From Corynebacterium bovis DSM 20582 = CIP 54.80 (GTDB lineage: Bacteria > Actinomycetota > Actinomycetes > Mycobacteriales > Mycobacteriaceae), in assembly GCF_030408615.1 (NCBI RefSeq), contig NZ_CP047187.1:558001-622000 (forward strand): a DNA stretch of 64,000 nt, written 5' to 3'. Shown here piece after piece: positions 63,705 through 64,000 of the stretch (within the stretch, counting starts at the first letter, position 1; each line of letters starts with the position of its first letter). Below the pieces are notes generated by a model. That model did no database searches. It was given only the letters and a program-made list of their open reading frames with translations, and had not been told where the DNA came from. The position numbers and the translations under genes were made by a program.

Positions 63705-64000
63705 GTGACAGTTGACATGCCGGGTGCGGGGGAGGGACGTCGTCGGGGGACGACGGCCCCCTCCGCGGTGAACGGCCCCGTGTACTCCGTCGCCGCCGTC
63801 CGGGCGGCCGAGGAGCCGCTGCTCCGGGGCGCGGGCGGTCCGCCGGAGGACGGGCTCATGCGCCGGGCCGCGCGGGCCGTCGCGGAGGTCGCCCTCGCGG
63901 TGCTCCCCACGCCGGCGTCCGGCGGGGCCGACGCCGACCCCACCGTCCCGTCCGGCGTCCTCGTCCTCGCCGGCCCGGGCGGCAACGGCGGCGACGCCCT
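63705..64000 (+). CDS. nnr: NAD(P)H-hydrate epimerase (Nnr) N-terminus, cut by window edge
   Basis: About 98 residues visible, no stop before the edge. GTG at 63705 with GAGAGGAG upstream. VYSVAAVRAAEEPLL, LMRRAARAVAEVAL and LVLAGPGGNGGDAL match the YjeF_N domain that epimerises damaged NAD(P)H hydrates; a C-terminal dehydratase domain may follow outside. The first 25 residues are low complexity. Confidence 0.88.
   Translation, partial: MTVDMPGAGEGRRRGTTAPSAVNGPVYSVAAVRAAEEPLLRGAGGPPEDGLMRRAARAVAEVALAVLPTPASGGADADPTVPSGVLVLAGPGGNGGDA

Overview
The window is 64 kb of very GC-rich (roughly 70% or more by eye), gene-dense actinobacterial chromosome. Gene content and order point to Mycobacteriales, most likely a high-GC Corynebacterium; the species cannot be fixed from the sequence. 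From my knowledge of M. tuberculosis, the order matches the Rv3447c-Rv3394 region: eccC4, Rv3446c-type protein, esxU, esxT, rplM, rpsI, glmM, an alanine/proline-rich protein pair, glmS, alr, tsaE, tsaB, rimI, tsaD, groES, groEL1, whiB3, sigD, rsdA, DUF5319, guaB2, guaB3, guaA, imuA, imuB, with dnaE2 about 5 kb further on. The Corynebacterium colour comes from a McbR-like operator before metQNI, the ykoEDC thiamine transporter and many leaderless-looking starts.

Layout. 1-4540: the end of an ESX-4 type VII secretion locus (EccC ATPase, membrane accessory protein, EsxU/EsxT pair). 4700-7530: rplM-rpsI and glmM. 7670-10590: three overlapping genes with one very proline-rich product, possibly ESX-linked. 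10588-13540: an alpha/beta-hydrolase-like gene lacking its nucleophile serine, divergent from glmS. 13690-18354: an accessory island with two repeat-rich secreted, membrane-anchored surface proteins, the second broken by a one-base deletion. 18743-23810: alr-tsaE and tsaB-rimI-tsaD, fused into only two polypeptides. 23974-26949: a conserved hypothetical, CIRCE-groES-groEL1 and whiB3. 27383-29830: sigD-rsdA and DUF5319. 30202-36979: the GMP pathway genes guaB2, guaB3 and guaA around an APC transporter. 37076-40785: an NTF2-like protein and the SOS cassette imuA-imuB. 40915-45679: a sucrase/ferredoxin-like protein, an AMIN-like lipoprotein and the methionine transporter metQNI. 46051-52012: dnaE2 (with its own SOS box), a secretory lipase and an esterase. 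52131-55419: a TPP riboswitch controlling ykoE-ykoD-ykoC and a P-loop kinase-like gene. 55508-58445: an operon with a small secreted Cys protein and an ABC transporter whose ATPase is frameshifted. 58770-64000: M18 aminopeptidase, a saccharopine-dehydrogenase-like reductase, trmL, folD, a DUF3017 gene and the start of the NAD(P)H-hydrate repair gene nnr.

How parts work together. imuA, imuB and dnaE2 make up the SOS mutasome and both transcription units carry LexA-type boxes. The two fusion proteins carry all three dedicated bacterial t6A subunits (TsaB, TsaD, TsaE) together with RimI and alanine racemase. guaB2/guaA make GMP. rplM/rpsI, glmM/glmS and alr serve ribosome and cell-wall synthesis.

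Genome style. Three habits recur: in-frame Gly/Ala/Asp-rich insertions in loops and linkers of housekeeping enzymes; short tandem repeats just after stop codons, several copying the stop codon itself; and -10 hexamers (TANNNT) placed 6-8 nt before start codons, indicating many leaderless mRNAs.
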